Origin: an uncultured Lachnospiraceae bacterium
Lineage (GTDB): Bacteria; Bacillota; Clostridia; Lachnospirales; Lachnospiraceae
DNA: 64,000 nucleotides
Direction of reading: 5' to 3'
NCBI GenBank assembly: GCA_934343915.1
Contig: CAKRIL010000002.1
Span: 54,265-118,264 of the forward strand
Below the pieces are notes generated by a model. That model was not told where the DNA came from and did no database searches. It saw only the letters and a program-made list of their open reading frames with translations. A program made the position numbers and the translations under genes. Within the stretch, counting starts at the first letter, position 1. The number at the start of each line of letters is the position of its first letter. Of the stretch, positions 8,069-16,561 are shown piece after piece.

Positions 8069-10456
8069 CTATTTTACATTGAATTCCACGGTTGTTGTCT
8101 TGCCGAGAGCCTTGATTGTAAGCTTTCCGGAACCTGCATTGCCGATTGTCTTAACATATGTTCCCGCTGCACCGCCGATTAAGGAAACCACCTTAGGACC
8201 TATAAGCTCAATTTCACCCTCTGCGGCAAGCTCAACAGGGGCATTGCAGTAATATAATCTGTTTCCGTTCTCGTCAACAGCCTCTATTCTTACGACTGCC
8301 ACATCATAGGTAGCGTCCTCCGTAAGGCTTGTCTTGTCAACTCTTACAACGAAGTCAGCCTTAGTCATAGGCTGCTTTCTAACGGAAGCTATAACCTCTC
8401 CATCCTTCACTGCTTCGAAGCGGTAGGTTGTCGCCAAATCACCCCAGTTGCCTACATAGGTGTTGTACATACGGTTAATGTCTTCGATATCAAGACCTGT
8501 TGTTTTCATTATGAAGCTTCTCTTAAGCCTGAGTGTGGTCGGAAGATTGTCAACACCGCCATGCTTTGCCATCGAGAACATGAGCTCCTTAAGTGCTTCA
8601 CCGGCTTCGTGTGAGAGACCTTCATTGGTCTCCAAAAGGTTGCCGACACGGTCATTTATAAGGATAGGAGGATGCGGCATATTTACAAAAGGCGAATCCT
8701 CAGGGGTATATTCCTTTATCATCTGGTCATTCTTGTAAAGACGAACGCTGTCAGCATTGGTAAATACATAGAAATCACCGACGGTGCATTCAGGATGGTC
8801 ACCTATTTCAACTGATGATGTCACATAGAGAACATCCTTCTTATCGCCCTGACTTGCATATACATAAGCCGCCGCCTTAGGGTTGCGGAACATATCCATA
8901 ACGCCGTGATAGCATATTCTGTCACCGCTTCCGAAGTCCCTGTGCGTGTTGTAATCGTTCATGCACCAGCCGAAGCAGCCTGCAATATCATCCTCGCCGA
9001 GCATATCATTGATAACCCTTGCATGTCTTACAGCATGGGACAGTCTGTGCTCCTCATCATCAAATGCCTTCGTAGGATACATATGACCGCCGTATTCGGA
9101 TATAAGGTAAGGCTTCTCATTATCAGATGTAACCTCTGACTTAGGAACAACACCCGGATTATTTCCTATATGCGAGAAATCATTGTATGTGTAGACATCC
9201 TCAAGCAGATGGCTCTTCTTAAAGCAGCGCACGCCGCCCGTTGCTCTTGAACGGTCAAGTGAATGCGCAATCTTGTTCGTTCTGTCATAGAATTCATCAT
9301 CATCACCGGACTCGTTGATTCTTACACCCCAAATGATGATTGAAGGATGATTGCGGTACTGGCGTACCATCTCAGCCACGCTCTCACAGGCGATGCTCTT
9401 CCATGTCTCATCACCCACATACTGCCATCCCGGAAGCTCTGTAAATACCAGTATTCCCAGCTCATCACACTTATTGATGAAATGCTGTGACTGTGTATAA
9501 TGTGATGTTCTTACGGCATTTACACAGAGCTCATTCTTCAATATGAGTGCATCATTCTCCTGAACGGACTTCGGCATGGCGTATCCCACATAAGGGTAGC
9601 TCTGATGTCTGTTGAGTCCTACAAGGCGGAGCTTTTTGCCATTGAGATAGAAGCCGTCCTTCTTGAATACGGCAGTTCTGAAGCCGAATCTTGCAGATTT
9701 CTCATCTATAACCTCTCCGTCCTTGATGAGCTTGACCTTGAGGGTGTAAAGAACCGGAGAATCAACAGACCACAGCTTGATATTCTCCACCTTTCTGTTA
9801 AGGTGCATAATTGTCTTGCTTACGGGGGCTCTCAGTGAGAAAAGCTCATTGCCGTCCGCATCGCACAGATAAGCCTCAGCACTGTATCTGTCCTGTTCAA
9901 GCTCATTTTTAAAGTTGAAGGTAATCTCTGACTTAAGTACAGCCGGGTCAGTCTCCGTCACAACATATACATCCTCAATATAGTCCTCAGACCTGATATC
10001 AAGATATACCTCGCGGTATATTCCGCCGTATGTCATGTAGTCTATAACCTTGCCGAACGGAGGAATATTAAGATTCTCCCTGCTGTCGCATACTACTGCA
10101 AGTACATTGTCCCTGTCCGTCACGATATATGGTGTAATATCAACCGTAAATGCCGTATATCCGCCGTAATGTGTCTCGCAGAGCACACCGTTGACATACA
10201 CATCCGCCTTGTGTCCGACAGCCTCGAATGTGAGGAAAGCCTTCTTTCCCTTCATATCCTCATCGATTGTGAAACGCTTGCGGTATATTGCTATCTTCTG
10301 ATAGATTCCTTCGTCAAAATAATTATAAGGTGTCTCCACAACCGTGTGTGGAATACGCACACTCTCGAACTCAGCATCATTAAAGCCCGGCTGCTCCATA
10401 TCCTCCTTATAATCAACATTAAATTTCCAGTCATTGTTAAAATTAATATGTGACAT
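8069..10456 (-). CDS. Glycoside hydrolase family 2 (beta-galactosidase-like)
   Basis: 795 residues with the GH2 order: sugar-binding domain (1-160), immunoglobulin-like sandwich (160-262), TIM barrel (262-560) and C-terminal sandwich domains. The acid/base is Glu382 in the Asn-Glu pair of WGVRINES and the nucleophile is Glu454 in LISEYGGHMY. GLNRHQSYPYVG (280-291) is the GH2 family signature. No signal peptide is present, so it is cytoplasmic. Beta-galactosidase is the most likely activity, but GH2 also contains beta-glucuronidases and arabinosidases. The gene is coupled to pdp: its ATG starts two bases after the pdp TGA and the ribosome site is formed by the last pdp codons. Confidence 0.88.
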   Translation of the reverse strand: MSHINFNNDWKFNVDYKEDMEQPGFNDAEFESVRIPHTVVETPYNYFDEGIYQKIAIYRKRFTIDEDMKGKKAFLTFEAVGHKADVYVNGVLCETHYGGYTAFTVDITPYIVTDRDNVLAVVCDSRENLNIPPFGKVIDYMTYGGIYREVYLDIRSEDYIEDVYVVTETDPAVLKSEITFNFKNELEQDRYSAEAYLCDADGNELFSLRAPVSKTIMHLNRKVENIKLWSVDSPVLYTLKVKLIKDGEVIDEKSARFGFRTAVFKKDGFYLNGKKLRLVGLNRHQSYPYVGYAMPKSVQENDALILKNELCVNAVRTSHYTQSQHFINKCDELGILVFTELPGWQYVGDETWKSIACESVAEMVRQYRNHPSIIIWGVRINESGDDDEFYDRTNKIAHSLDRSRATGGVRCFKKSHLLEDVYTYNDFSHIGNNPGVVPKSEVTSDNEKPYLISEYGGHMYPTKAFDDEEHRLSHAVRHARVINDMLGEDDIAGCFGWCMNDYNTHRDFGSGDRICYHGVMDMFRNPKAAAYVYASQGDKKDVLYVTSSVEIGDHPECTVGDFYVFTNADSVRLYKNDQMIKEYTPEDSPFVNMPHPPILINDRVGNLLETNEGLSHEAGEALKELMFSMAKHGGVDNLPTTLRLKRSFIMKTTGLDIEDINRMYNTYVGNWGDLATTYRFEAVKDGEVIASVRKQPMTKADFVVRVDKTSLTEDATYDVAVVRIEAVDENGNRLYYCNAPVELAAEGEIELIGPKVVSLIGGAAGTYVKTIGNAGSGKLTIKALGKTTTVEFNVK

Positions 10457-10457
10457 A

Positions 10458-11765
10458 TCAGCCTCCTATTATTGTTTTTATAAGTTTAGGTCTGTCAACA
10501 GGTGTCTGTGAATAGCTGTACGCCTGTGTAAGCTCGTCTATTGCCGCTGCAAGCTTCGCCTCGTCGTTAGCGTAGAGAGCTGCTATCTTCTCACCCTTCT
10601 TTACGCTGTCGCCCACCTTCTTGTTAATAAGGATTCCGACGGATAAATCTATTTCGCTTTCCTTGGTCTCCCTGCCGCCTCCAAGCTTCATGGCACTTAT
10701 ACCTACTCTGTCGGACTCGATATGTGAGACATAGCCGTCCACAGGTGCGGTTACTTCTCTGACAATAGATGCCTGAGGGAGCAGCTCGGTATTGAATACC
10801 GGTGCGCTGTCGCCACCCTGAGCCTCCACGAACTCGGCGAACTTCTTAAGTGCGGAGCCGTCGTTAAGCTTTTCAAGCAGAAGCTTTCTTGCCTCTTCGA
10901 CGCTGTCCGCCTTTCCTGTTCCTATTGCCATTAGGGAGCCTATTGTGAGGCACAGCTCAAGCAAATCGGCAGGTCCGTGTCCGTTAAGAGTGTCAATCGC
11001 CTCCTTAACCTCGATGGCATTGCCGACCGCATAGCCAAGCGGTTCATCCATATCCGATATAACAGCCAATGTCTTTCTGCCTACGTTATTGCCAATCTTA
11101 ACCATTTCCTCGGCAAGCTTTATCGAATCCTCCTCGGTCTTCATGAATGCTCCGCTGCCCGTCTTGACATCAAGCACGATAACATCCGCTCCCGCTGCAA
11201 GCTTCTTGCTCATTATACTGCTGGCGATAAGAGGAATGCTGTCAACCGTTCCGGTGACATCACGAAGTGCATACAGCTTCTTGTCGGCAGGTGCCATGTT
11301 CTTAGTCTGTCCTGCAATCGCAATACCGATGGTGTTCACATTGTGTATAAATGTTTCCTCGGAAATACCTGTTGTAAAGCCCGGGAAGCTCTCAAGCTTA
11401 TCGATGGTTCCGCCCGTATGTCCGAGACCTCTTCCCGACATCTTGGCAACCGGAATGCCGATTGCTGCTGCAAGCGGAGTGAGTACAAGCGAGGTCTTAT
11501 CTCCGACACCGCCCGTGCTGTGCTTGTCAGCCTTCTTTCCCTTGATTGCAGATAGATCAAGCATGTCTCCGCTGTGAGCCATCTCCATTGTGAGAGAGGA
11601 TGTCTCATGCTCTGTCATTCCCTGAAAATATATTGCCATGAGGAGTGCCGAAGCCTGATAATCAGGAATGCTTCCGTCAGTATAGCCCTTGACAAAGAAG
11701 GCAATCTCCTCATCGGTAAGGGCTTCTCCGTTCCTCTTTTTAACAATAATGTCGTACATTCTCAT
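10458..11765 (-). CDS. pdp: Pyrimidine-nucleoside phosphorylase
   Basis: 435 residues. It splits uridine, thymidine and deoxyuridine with phosphate to the base and (deoxy)ribose-1-phosphate. The phosphorylase signature SGRGLGHTGGTIDKLESFPG (about 109-128) and KHSTGGVGDKTS (81-92) are complete, and the C-terminal domain is the family type. It sits 17 bases downstream of deoB, whose product isomerises the sugar phosphate released here, so the two act in sequence. GAGG is eight bases from the ATG. Confidence 0.95.
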   Translation of the reverse strand: MRMYDIIVKKRNGEALTDEEIAFFVKGYTDGSIPDYQASALLMAIYFQGMTEHETSSLTMEMAHSGDMLDLSAIKGKKADKHSTGGVGDKTSLVLTPLAAAIGIPVAKMSGRGLGHTGGTIDKLESFPGFTTGISEETFIHNVNTIGIAIAGQTKNMAPADKKLYALRDVTGTVDSIPLIASSIMSKKLAAGADVIVLDVKTGSGAFMKTEEDSIKLAEEMVKIGNNVGRKTLAVISDMDEPLGYAVGNAIEVKEAIDTLNGHGPADLLELCLTIGSLMAIGTGKADSVEEARKLLLEKLNDGSALKKFAEFVEAQGGDSAPVFNTELLPQASIVREVTAPVDGYVSHIESDRVGISAMKLGGGRETKESEIDLSVGILINKKVGDSVKKGEKIAALYANDEAKLAAAIDELTQAYSYSQTPVDRPKLIKTIIGG

Positions 11766-11782
11766 AACATTTTCCTCTTAAC

Positions 11783-12952
11783 TTATTTTGTAATCTCAGA
11801 TAAAAAGCTTGTTCCTATGACAATAGGCTCGGCACCAAGGTACTCAGCTATTGTCTGACCTATATCGGCAAAGGATTTTCTTATATGAAGGCTTGCCGGC
11901 TTAACCTTTCTGCCGTACACAAGTACAGGAATATACTCTCTTGTGTGGTCAGTTCCCGGTGTGGTAGGATCGCAGCCATGGTCGGAATTGATGATAAGAA
12001 TATCATCCTCCTTCATCTGTGCCATAATCTCAGGAAGTCTTGCATCGAAATCCTCGAGTCCTTTGCCGTATCCGGCAGGGTCATTCCTGTGTCCCCACTT
12101 GGAATCGAACTCAACAAGATTGGTAAATATAAGTCCACGGTTATCTTCCTTCATATAGCCGATTGTTCTGTCAACGCCGTCCATATTATCCTTGGTGTGA
12201 ACAGCTTCAGTAATGCCGACACCGGCGAATATATCTTCAATCTTGCCGACACCGATTACATCCTGTCCTGCTTCCTTGATATGGACAAGCAGATTGTTCT
12301 CAGGAGGAAGAATGGCATAATCTCTTCTGTCAGGTGTTCTCTCATAATTTCCTTCTGTTCCCTTAAAAGGTCTTGCGATGACTCTTGATACATTGTGCTC
12401 ACCGTGAAGCATCTCTCTTGCAATGCGGCAGAGCTCATACAGCCTCTCAAGCGGTATAACATCAACGTTGGCTGCAATCTGGAACACGCTGTCCGCTGAG
12501 GTGTATACGATAGGCTTGCCTGTTGCAGCATGCTCAGCGCCCAGCTGCTTAATTATCTCAGTTCCTGATGCCGTGCAGTTGCCGAGAACTCCCGGTACGC
12601 CTGTGCGTCTTATGAATTCGTCTATAACCTCCTTAGGGAAGCCGTCAGGGTACGTCGGGAATGCAACCTTAGTCTCAATTCCGACCATCTCCCAGTGTCC
12701 TACCGTTGTATCCTTTCCATCTGAAAGCTCAGCACACTTACCATAAGCTGCCGTAGGGATATCCGTTGTGTCAAGTGACTTCATGCCCTCGATATTTCCA
12801 AGTCCCATCTTAATCATGTTGGGAATCTTAAGTCCGTTATTATACTCCCACACATGAGCAAGTGTATGTGTTCCGACATCACCGAATCTTGCAGCATCAG
12901 GCTGCTCTCCCATTCCGACGCTGTCCAATATTATCCATATTACTCTCTTCAT
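11783..12952 (-). CDS. deoB: Phosphopentomutase
   Basis: 389 residues, normal for bacterial DeoB of the alkaline phosphatase superfamily. It converts (deoxy)ribose-1-phosphate to the 5-phosphate. Visible motifs include the N-terminal LDSVGMGEQPDA with the metal-binding Asp, ELSDGKDTTVGHWEM with the phosphorylated Thr, and the C-terminal metal site INSDHGCDPTTPGTDHTRE. It is first gene of the run with pdp, GH2 and sir2, from the promoter at 13042-13070. In B. subtilis deoB (drm) lies next to xerD (ripX); here xerD is 1.3 kb beyond, with DAHP synthase inserted on the other strand. Confidence 0.97.
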   Translation of the reverse strand: MKRVIWIILDSVGMGEQPDAARFGDVGTHTLAHVWEYNNGLKIPNMIKMGLGNIEGMKSLDTTDIPTAAYGKCAELSDGKDTTVGHWEMVGIETKVAFPTYPDGFPKEVIDEFIRRTGVPGVLGNCTASGTEIIKQLGAEHAATGKPIVYTSADSVFQIAANVDVIPLERLYELCRIAREMLHGEHNVSRVIARPFKGTEGNYERTPDRRDYAILPPENNLLVHIKEAGQDVIGVGKIEDIFAGVGITEAVHTKDNMDGVDRTIGYMKEDNRGLIFTNLVEFDSKWGHRNDPAGYGKGLEDFDARLPEIMAQMKEDDILIINSDHGCDPTTPGTDHTREYIPVLVYGRKVKPASLHIRKSFADIGQTIAEYLGAEPIVIGTSFLSEITK

Positions 12953-13041
12953 TTAATCATATCCTTTCATTGTTGAACTTCACAGTGCGATATTCCGAAA
13001 ATCACGTCTTTTATTGTGCTGCACTGCTCATTACTATGCAT

Positions 13042-13070
13042 ATTATAGCTTATTTTTTATTTTTATTCAA
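13042..13070 (-). promoter_or_regulatory. Sigma-A promoter of the deoB operon
   Basis: Minus strand TTGAAT (13065-13070), 17-base AT-rich spacer, TATAAT (13042-13047), giving a leader of about 80 bases before deoB. Confidence 0.75.
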
Positions 13071-13081
13071 TCTTTTAATAT

Positions 13082-13110
13082 TTGCATATTACTTTATTAA
13101 GTGTTATCAT
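13082..13110 (+). promoter_or_regulatory. Candidate sigma-A promoter of the DAHP synthase gene
   Basis: TTGCAT (13082-13087), 17 bases, TATCAT (13105-13110). A second candidate is TTGACA (13113-13118) with TAAAAA (13135-13140) at 16 bases. Which is used cannot be told by eye. Confidence 0.45.
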
Positions 13111-13168
13111 AGTTGACAAAATACTGTGTGCCGATAAAAATCCGTTCATCGGCGGAAAAGAGGAAAAA

Positions 13169-14197
13169 ATGGGTTTTGAATACATTAAAGAACTGCCTTC
13201 GCCACAGGTAGTAAAGGAACTTCTTCCTGTAAGTGATGAGCTTGCGGCTGTTAAGCTTATGCGTGATGCTGAGATAGCAGATATAATAACAGGTAAATCG
13301 TCAAAATTTCTTGCGATTGTAGGTCCGTGCTCGGCAGACCACGAAGACCCGGTATGTGATTACACCTGCCGTCTTGCCAAGGTTCAGGAAAAGATAAAGG
13401 ACAAGGTCTTAATCATTCCGAGAGTCTATACCAACAAGCCGAGAACGACCGGAGAAGGCTATAAGGGAATGCTTCATCAGCCTGACCCTGAGAAGAAGCC
13501 TGACATGCTTGCAGGTATCATGGCAATCAGAAAGATGCATATCCGCGTCATGAACGAGACTCATCTTACTCCTGCCGACGAGATGCTCTATCCTGAAAAC
13601 TATGAATTTTTATCGGATATATTATCATATGTGGCTGTCGGAGCACGTTCCGTTGAAGACCAGCAGCACAGGCTCACAGTCAGCGGAATGGATGTCCCTG
13701 CCGGAATGAAGAACCCTACCAGCGGAGATTACACTGTTATGCTCAATTCAGTTGTGGCAGCACAGCACGCCCATTCCTTCATATACAGAGGCTGGGAGGT
13801 TAAGACGGATGGCAACCCGCTCACCCACACGATACTCAGAGGTGCAACCAACAAGCATGGTCAGAACATTCCTAACTACCACTATGAAGACCTTGTTCGT
13901 CTGTATGAGATGTACAGCCAGAAGAACCTTAAGAACATGGCAGCCATCGTAGATTCCAACCACAGCAATTCCAACAAGCAGTATGCTGAACAGATTAGAA
14001 TTGTAAAGGAAGTTCTCGAGAGCAGGAAGCATTCCATAGATGTCCACAACCTTGTCAAGGGCGTTATGATAGAAAGCTATATCGAACCGGGCAATCAGAA
14101 GATAGACGAACATATCTACGGAAAATCAATCACAGACCCATGCCTCGGCTGGGATGAGACAGAAAAGCTCCTCTACTATATTGCGGAGAACTGCTAG
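13169..14197 (+). CDS. aroF: 3-deoxy-7-phosphoheptulonate (DAHP) synthase, class I
   Basis: 342 residues, AroF/AroG type. It condenses phosphoenolpyruvate and erythrose-4-phosphate, the first step of the shikimate pathway. Seen: IVGPCSADH with the metal and PEP contacts, RVYTNKPRTTGEGYKG, AVGARSVEDQQHR and the C-terminal DSNHSNSNKQ. The ATG at 13169 is chosen over an upstream one because AGAGGAAAA precedes it and the family starts here. It is a single plus-strand gene between deoB and xerD, ending in a bidirectional terminator. No T-box or leader peptide was found. The allosteric effector amino acid cannot be predicted, so the symbol letter is tentative. Confidence 0.92.
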   Translation: MGFEYIKELPSPQVVKELLPVSDELAAVKLMRDAEIADIITGKSSKFLAIVGPCSADHEDPVCDYTCRLAKVQEKIKDKVLIIPRVYTNKPRTTGEGYKGMLHQPDPEKKPDMLAGIMAIRKMHIRVMNETHLTPADEMLYPENYEFLSDILSYVAVGARSVEDQQHRLTVSGMDVPAGMKNPTSGDYTVMLNSVVAAQHAHSFIYRGWEVKTDGNPLTHTILRGATNKHGQNIPNYHYEDLVRLYEMYSQKNLKNMAAIVDSNHSNSNKQYAEQIRIVKEVLESRKHSIDVHNLVKGVMIESYIEPGNQKIDEHIYGKSITDPCLGWDETEKLLYYIAENC

Positions 14198-14213
14198 AAG
14201 ATATTGAAATAAG

Positions 14214-14241
14214 AAAAGCTCACCCTCTTGGGTGAGCTTTT
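14214..14241. terminator. Bidirectional terminator between aroF and xerD
   Basis: Stem AAAAGCTCACCC/GGGTGAGCTTTT with a 4-base loop. The A and T runs serve both converging genes; xerD ends within its right arm. Confidence 0.85.
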
Positions 14242-15104
14242 GTATACACATCTCTCAATCTTGAATTGGAAAATACGGCATAGACCTGTGTTGCGGATAC
14301 GTCCGTGTGTCCGAGCATTTCCGATACGGCATATATGTCAGCACCATTGCTTATCATGTGCGCCGCAAAGGAATGTCTCAGCGTGTAAGGAGTTATATCC
14401 TCCTCTATCCCCGCTTTTTTTGCATATGCTTTAATCAGCTTCCAAAAGCCCTGACGGCTCATCTGCCCGCCATTCACATTGGTGAACAGATATTCGCTGT
14501 AATTATCCTTTACCAGCTTGTCTCTTCCGTCCTTAAGATATCGCATGAGAGCCTGCTTAGCCTCATTGCCGAACGGAATTATTCTGTCATGAGCCATTGT
14601 CTCACAATTAATGTAGCCCATCTGAAGGTTGACATCCTCCATCCTGATTGACACAAGCTCCGACACCTTGATACCTGTGGCATACAGAAGTTCAAGCATG
14701 GCTCTGTCCCTGAGAAGCTTCGGTGTATCCCCGTCCGGTGCAGTGATAAGCCTCACAACATGCTCAACCGATATTACTCCCGGAATCTTTTTTTCGATTC
14801 TTGGTGCTTTAAGCTTAGCCGCCGCTTCATCGCTTATGATTTCGTTCTTATACAGATATTCAAAAAAGCCTTTTATTGATACTATGTATCTTGATATGGT
14901 CGTCTGCGCACAGCCTTCTCTCTGACTCTGCATAATATACGCAGTCAAATCGGTCTCTGTCACCTGACCCCATTCATCAAGTCCCTTATCATTCAGAAAA
15001 AGAACCAGCTTTTTCAAGTCGCGCCTGTATGACAGCAATGTGTTCTCTGATTTGCGGCCTTGATTCCTGATATATGCTATGTATTCTTCGATTTCCCGTT
15101 CCAT
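14220..15104 (-). CDS. xerD: XerD-type tyrosine recombinase with altered catalytic residues
   Basis: 294 residues: N-terminal SAM-like core-binding domain (1-90) and a C-terminal catalytic domain. Position next to spoIIM, nudF and deoB matches XerD (RipX) of B. subtilis, which resolves chromosome dimers at dif. The nucleophile Tyr275 (TQVYAVFS), Arg-II (Arg243) and His-III (His266, LGH) are present. Oddly, the first catalytic Arg is Lys146 (ATGIKVSEL), the His of HxxR is Tyr240 (PYTLRH), and the usual beta-hairpin Lys is missing from AHDRIIP. I checked both codons (AAG, TAC) on the complement. The enzyme may be weak or have changed function. No convincing ribosome site: upstream is only AAAGGTTACA. 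Confidence 0.85.
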   Translation of the reverse strand: MEREIEEYIAYIRNQGRKSENTLLSYRRDLKKLVLFLNDKGLDEWGQVTETDLTAYIMQSQREGCAQTTISRYIVSIKGFFEYLYKNEIISDEAAAKLKAPRIEKKIPGVISVEHVVRLITAPDGDTPKLLRDRAMLELLYATGIKVSELVSIRMEDVNLQMGYINCETMAHDRIIPFGNEAKQALMRYLKDGRDKLVKDNYSEYLFTNVNGGQMSRQGFWKLIKAYAKKAGIEEDITPYTLRHSFAAHMISNGADIYAVSEMLGHTDVSATQVYAVFSNSRLRDVYTKAHPRG

Positions 15105-15135
15105 TGTAACCTTTCATCCAGTACCCGATACATTC

Positions 15136-15215
15136 ATGAGATTATGAGCTTTTAAGCTCTTGAGCTCTTGAGTTCTTGAGCTCTTGAGCTCATAAGCTCA
15201 TGGGCTCATAGCCCG
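15136..15215. repeat. Ten tandem 8-bp near-palindromic units
   Basis: The unit consensus is TTGAGCTC, varying to ATAAGCTC and ATGGGCTC. The core GAGCTC is itself palindromic, so the tract can fold in many registers. It lies between spoIIM and xerD and is non-coding. Confidence 0.8.
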
Positions 15216-15316
15216 TGTAGAGAATATTATATATGACTTATCTAACAAAATCAATCTGTTAAATATTTATTTTGCCAATAATTTTTCGTTGAAATGCTTT
15301 CATTAAAATATCTTTG

Positions 15317-15886
15317 TTAAAATTTTTTTAATATTGTCGGCAGTACTTCGGAATTGACATATGCCTCAGCCATAATGCCCGCAGTTATCATTAACACAGA
15401 GAATATTATAACGACTATCACGGTGTAATCAGGCTTTCTTTTCATCGAATTTCTCATTGCCAGCAGCTTGTACGCTGTCATAGCTATTCCAAGTCCATAG
15501 AAAATAAAATGGGGAAATATAAGGAAAAAGCATATCCTCACGCCATTGATTCCATGTTCCATGAGAATTATTGAGCTTACCATGCCCCACGCAATCCCGG
15601 TATATGCCGGGAGAATATACAAAAGCTTTTTTATGAATGGTGTCAGCATAAGTATAAAAAGCCCTGCCATAATCTGTCCGCGCAGCCTCAGAAGATACCT
15701 CACCATCGTAGAATATTTGATGTCTTTAGCCATGAACTGTCCGATATAGTCGGCACCCCATATATTCATGGCCGAGACCCATGAAAACGGTATAACATTG
15801 ACAATCACCGAACCCGCGATTATCCCGCCGAAAAAAGATATTATAATCTTATCGGTGTTCTTTACATTGATTTTTAAATTCGGCAT
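15317..15886 (-). CDS. spoIIM: Stage II sporulation protein M
   Basis: 189 residues with five or so hydrophobic segments, family DUF95/SpoIIM. With SpoIID and SpoIIP it takes part in septal peptidoglycan removal and engulfment of the forespore by the mother cell. The C-terminal GIMAEAYVNSEVLPTILKKF is the typical family ending. It starts at an ATG with GTGAGGT upstream. On the minus strand CATATCTT upstream, near 15935, resembles a sigma-E -10 element, in line with the mother-cell role, but the -35 is weak. Neighbours nudF and xerD are the same as in B. subtilis. Confidence 0.88.
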   Translation of the reverse strand: MPNLKINVKNTDKIIISFFGGIIAGSVIVNVIPFSWVSAMNIWGADYIGQFMAKDIKYSTMVRYLLRLRGQIMAGLFILMLTPFIKKLLYILPAYTGIAWGMVSSIILMEHGINGVRICFFLIFPHFIFYGLGIAMTAYKLLAMRNSMKRKPDYTVIVVIIFSVLMITAGIMAEAYVNSEVLPTILKKF

Positions 15887-15971
15887 TAAAAAACCTCACA
15901 TCCCTTCTGCCCTGTCCTGACAGAATAAGATATGAGGTTAATTATTACATTATGCAGGTTAAATCTGTATG

Positions 15972-16508
15972 CTATACACAGTACTTGAGCTTATATGCCA
16001 TAATGGCAGCCATAGTCTTGCCATCCTGAAGCTTTCCTGCGTATATCATATCGAGAAGCGTATCGACATCATATGCCTCGACATCCACACATTCATCCTC
16101 ATCAAGATGCTGATGTGTCTTCCTAAGATTCTTTGCAACGAATATGTCTATCTTCTCATTGCAGAATGCAACCGTCGTCTGAACCGATATAAGGAACTCA
16201 AGGTCGTCGGAGGCATAGCCTGTCTCCTCCTCAAGCTCTCTTGAAGCACAGGTGATATAAGGCTCGTCAGTAGTGTCCCTTCCGCCGGCAGGAACTTCGA
16301 TGGTCATTCGGTCAAGTGCATTCCTGTACTGCTTAACCATAAGAATGCGGCCATCATCAAGCACGGGAACAACCGCTGCTGCACCCTTGTGGCCTATAAA
16401 GTCCCACTCCGCAATATGTCCGTTCTGAACCTGAACCGTGTCCTTATACATGTTGATAACGGTTCCCTTATATACAAGCTCACGCTTTAGACGCTTAACT
16501 ATCTCCAT
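15972..16508 (-). CDS. nudF: NUDIX hydrolase, ADP-ribose pyrophosphatase type
   Basis: 178 residues. It hydrolyses ADP-ribose to AMP and ribose-5-phosphate, a house-cleaning reaction. The Nudix box appears as GGRDTTDEP followed by ASRELEEETGY, with the REXXEE metal-binding core. The protein starts at MEIVKRLKREL: the ATG at 16508 has AAAGGA upstream, while the longer frame to 16580 overlaps the end of proC and has no family similarity. It is placed before spoIIM as in B. subtilis. Confidence 0.9.
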   Translation of the reverse strand: MEIVKRLKRELVYKGTVINMYKDTVQVQNGHIAEWDFIGHKGAAAVVPVLDDGRILMVKQYRNALDRMTIEVPAGGRDTTDEPYITCASRELEEETGYASDDLEFLISVQTTVAFCNEKIDIFVAKNLRKTHQHLDEDECVDVEAYDVDTLLDMIYAGKLQDGKTMAAIMAYKLKYCV

Positions 16509-16561
16509 AACTTTATTCCTTTGCATATTGAATAATATATCAATGGCAATAAATGCATTGA

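Noticed and set aside
10977..11577. Two long plus-strand open frames (162 and 192 codons) opposite pdp
   Set aside because: They are antisense shadows of a gene with complete family motifs and lack ribosome sites.
14220..15104. Mobile-element integrase marking an island
   Set aside because: Its neighbours spoIIM, nudF and deoB are the conserved chromosomal context of XerD, and no attachment-site repeats or phage genes are next to it.
15136..15215. CRISPR-like array
   Set aside because: Repeats of 8 bases are directly adjacent with no spacers.
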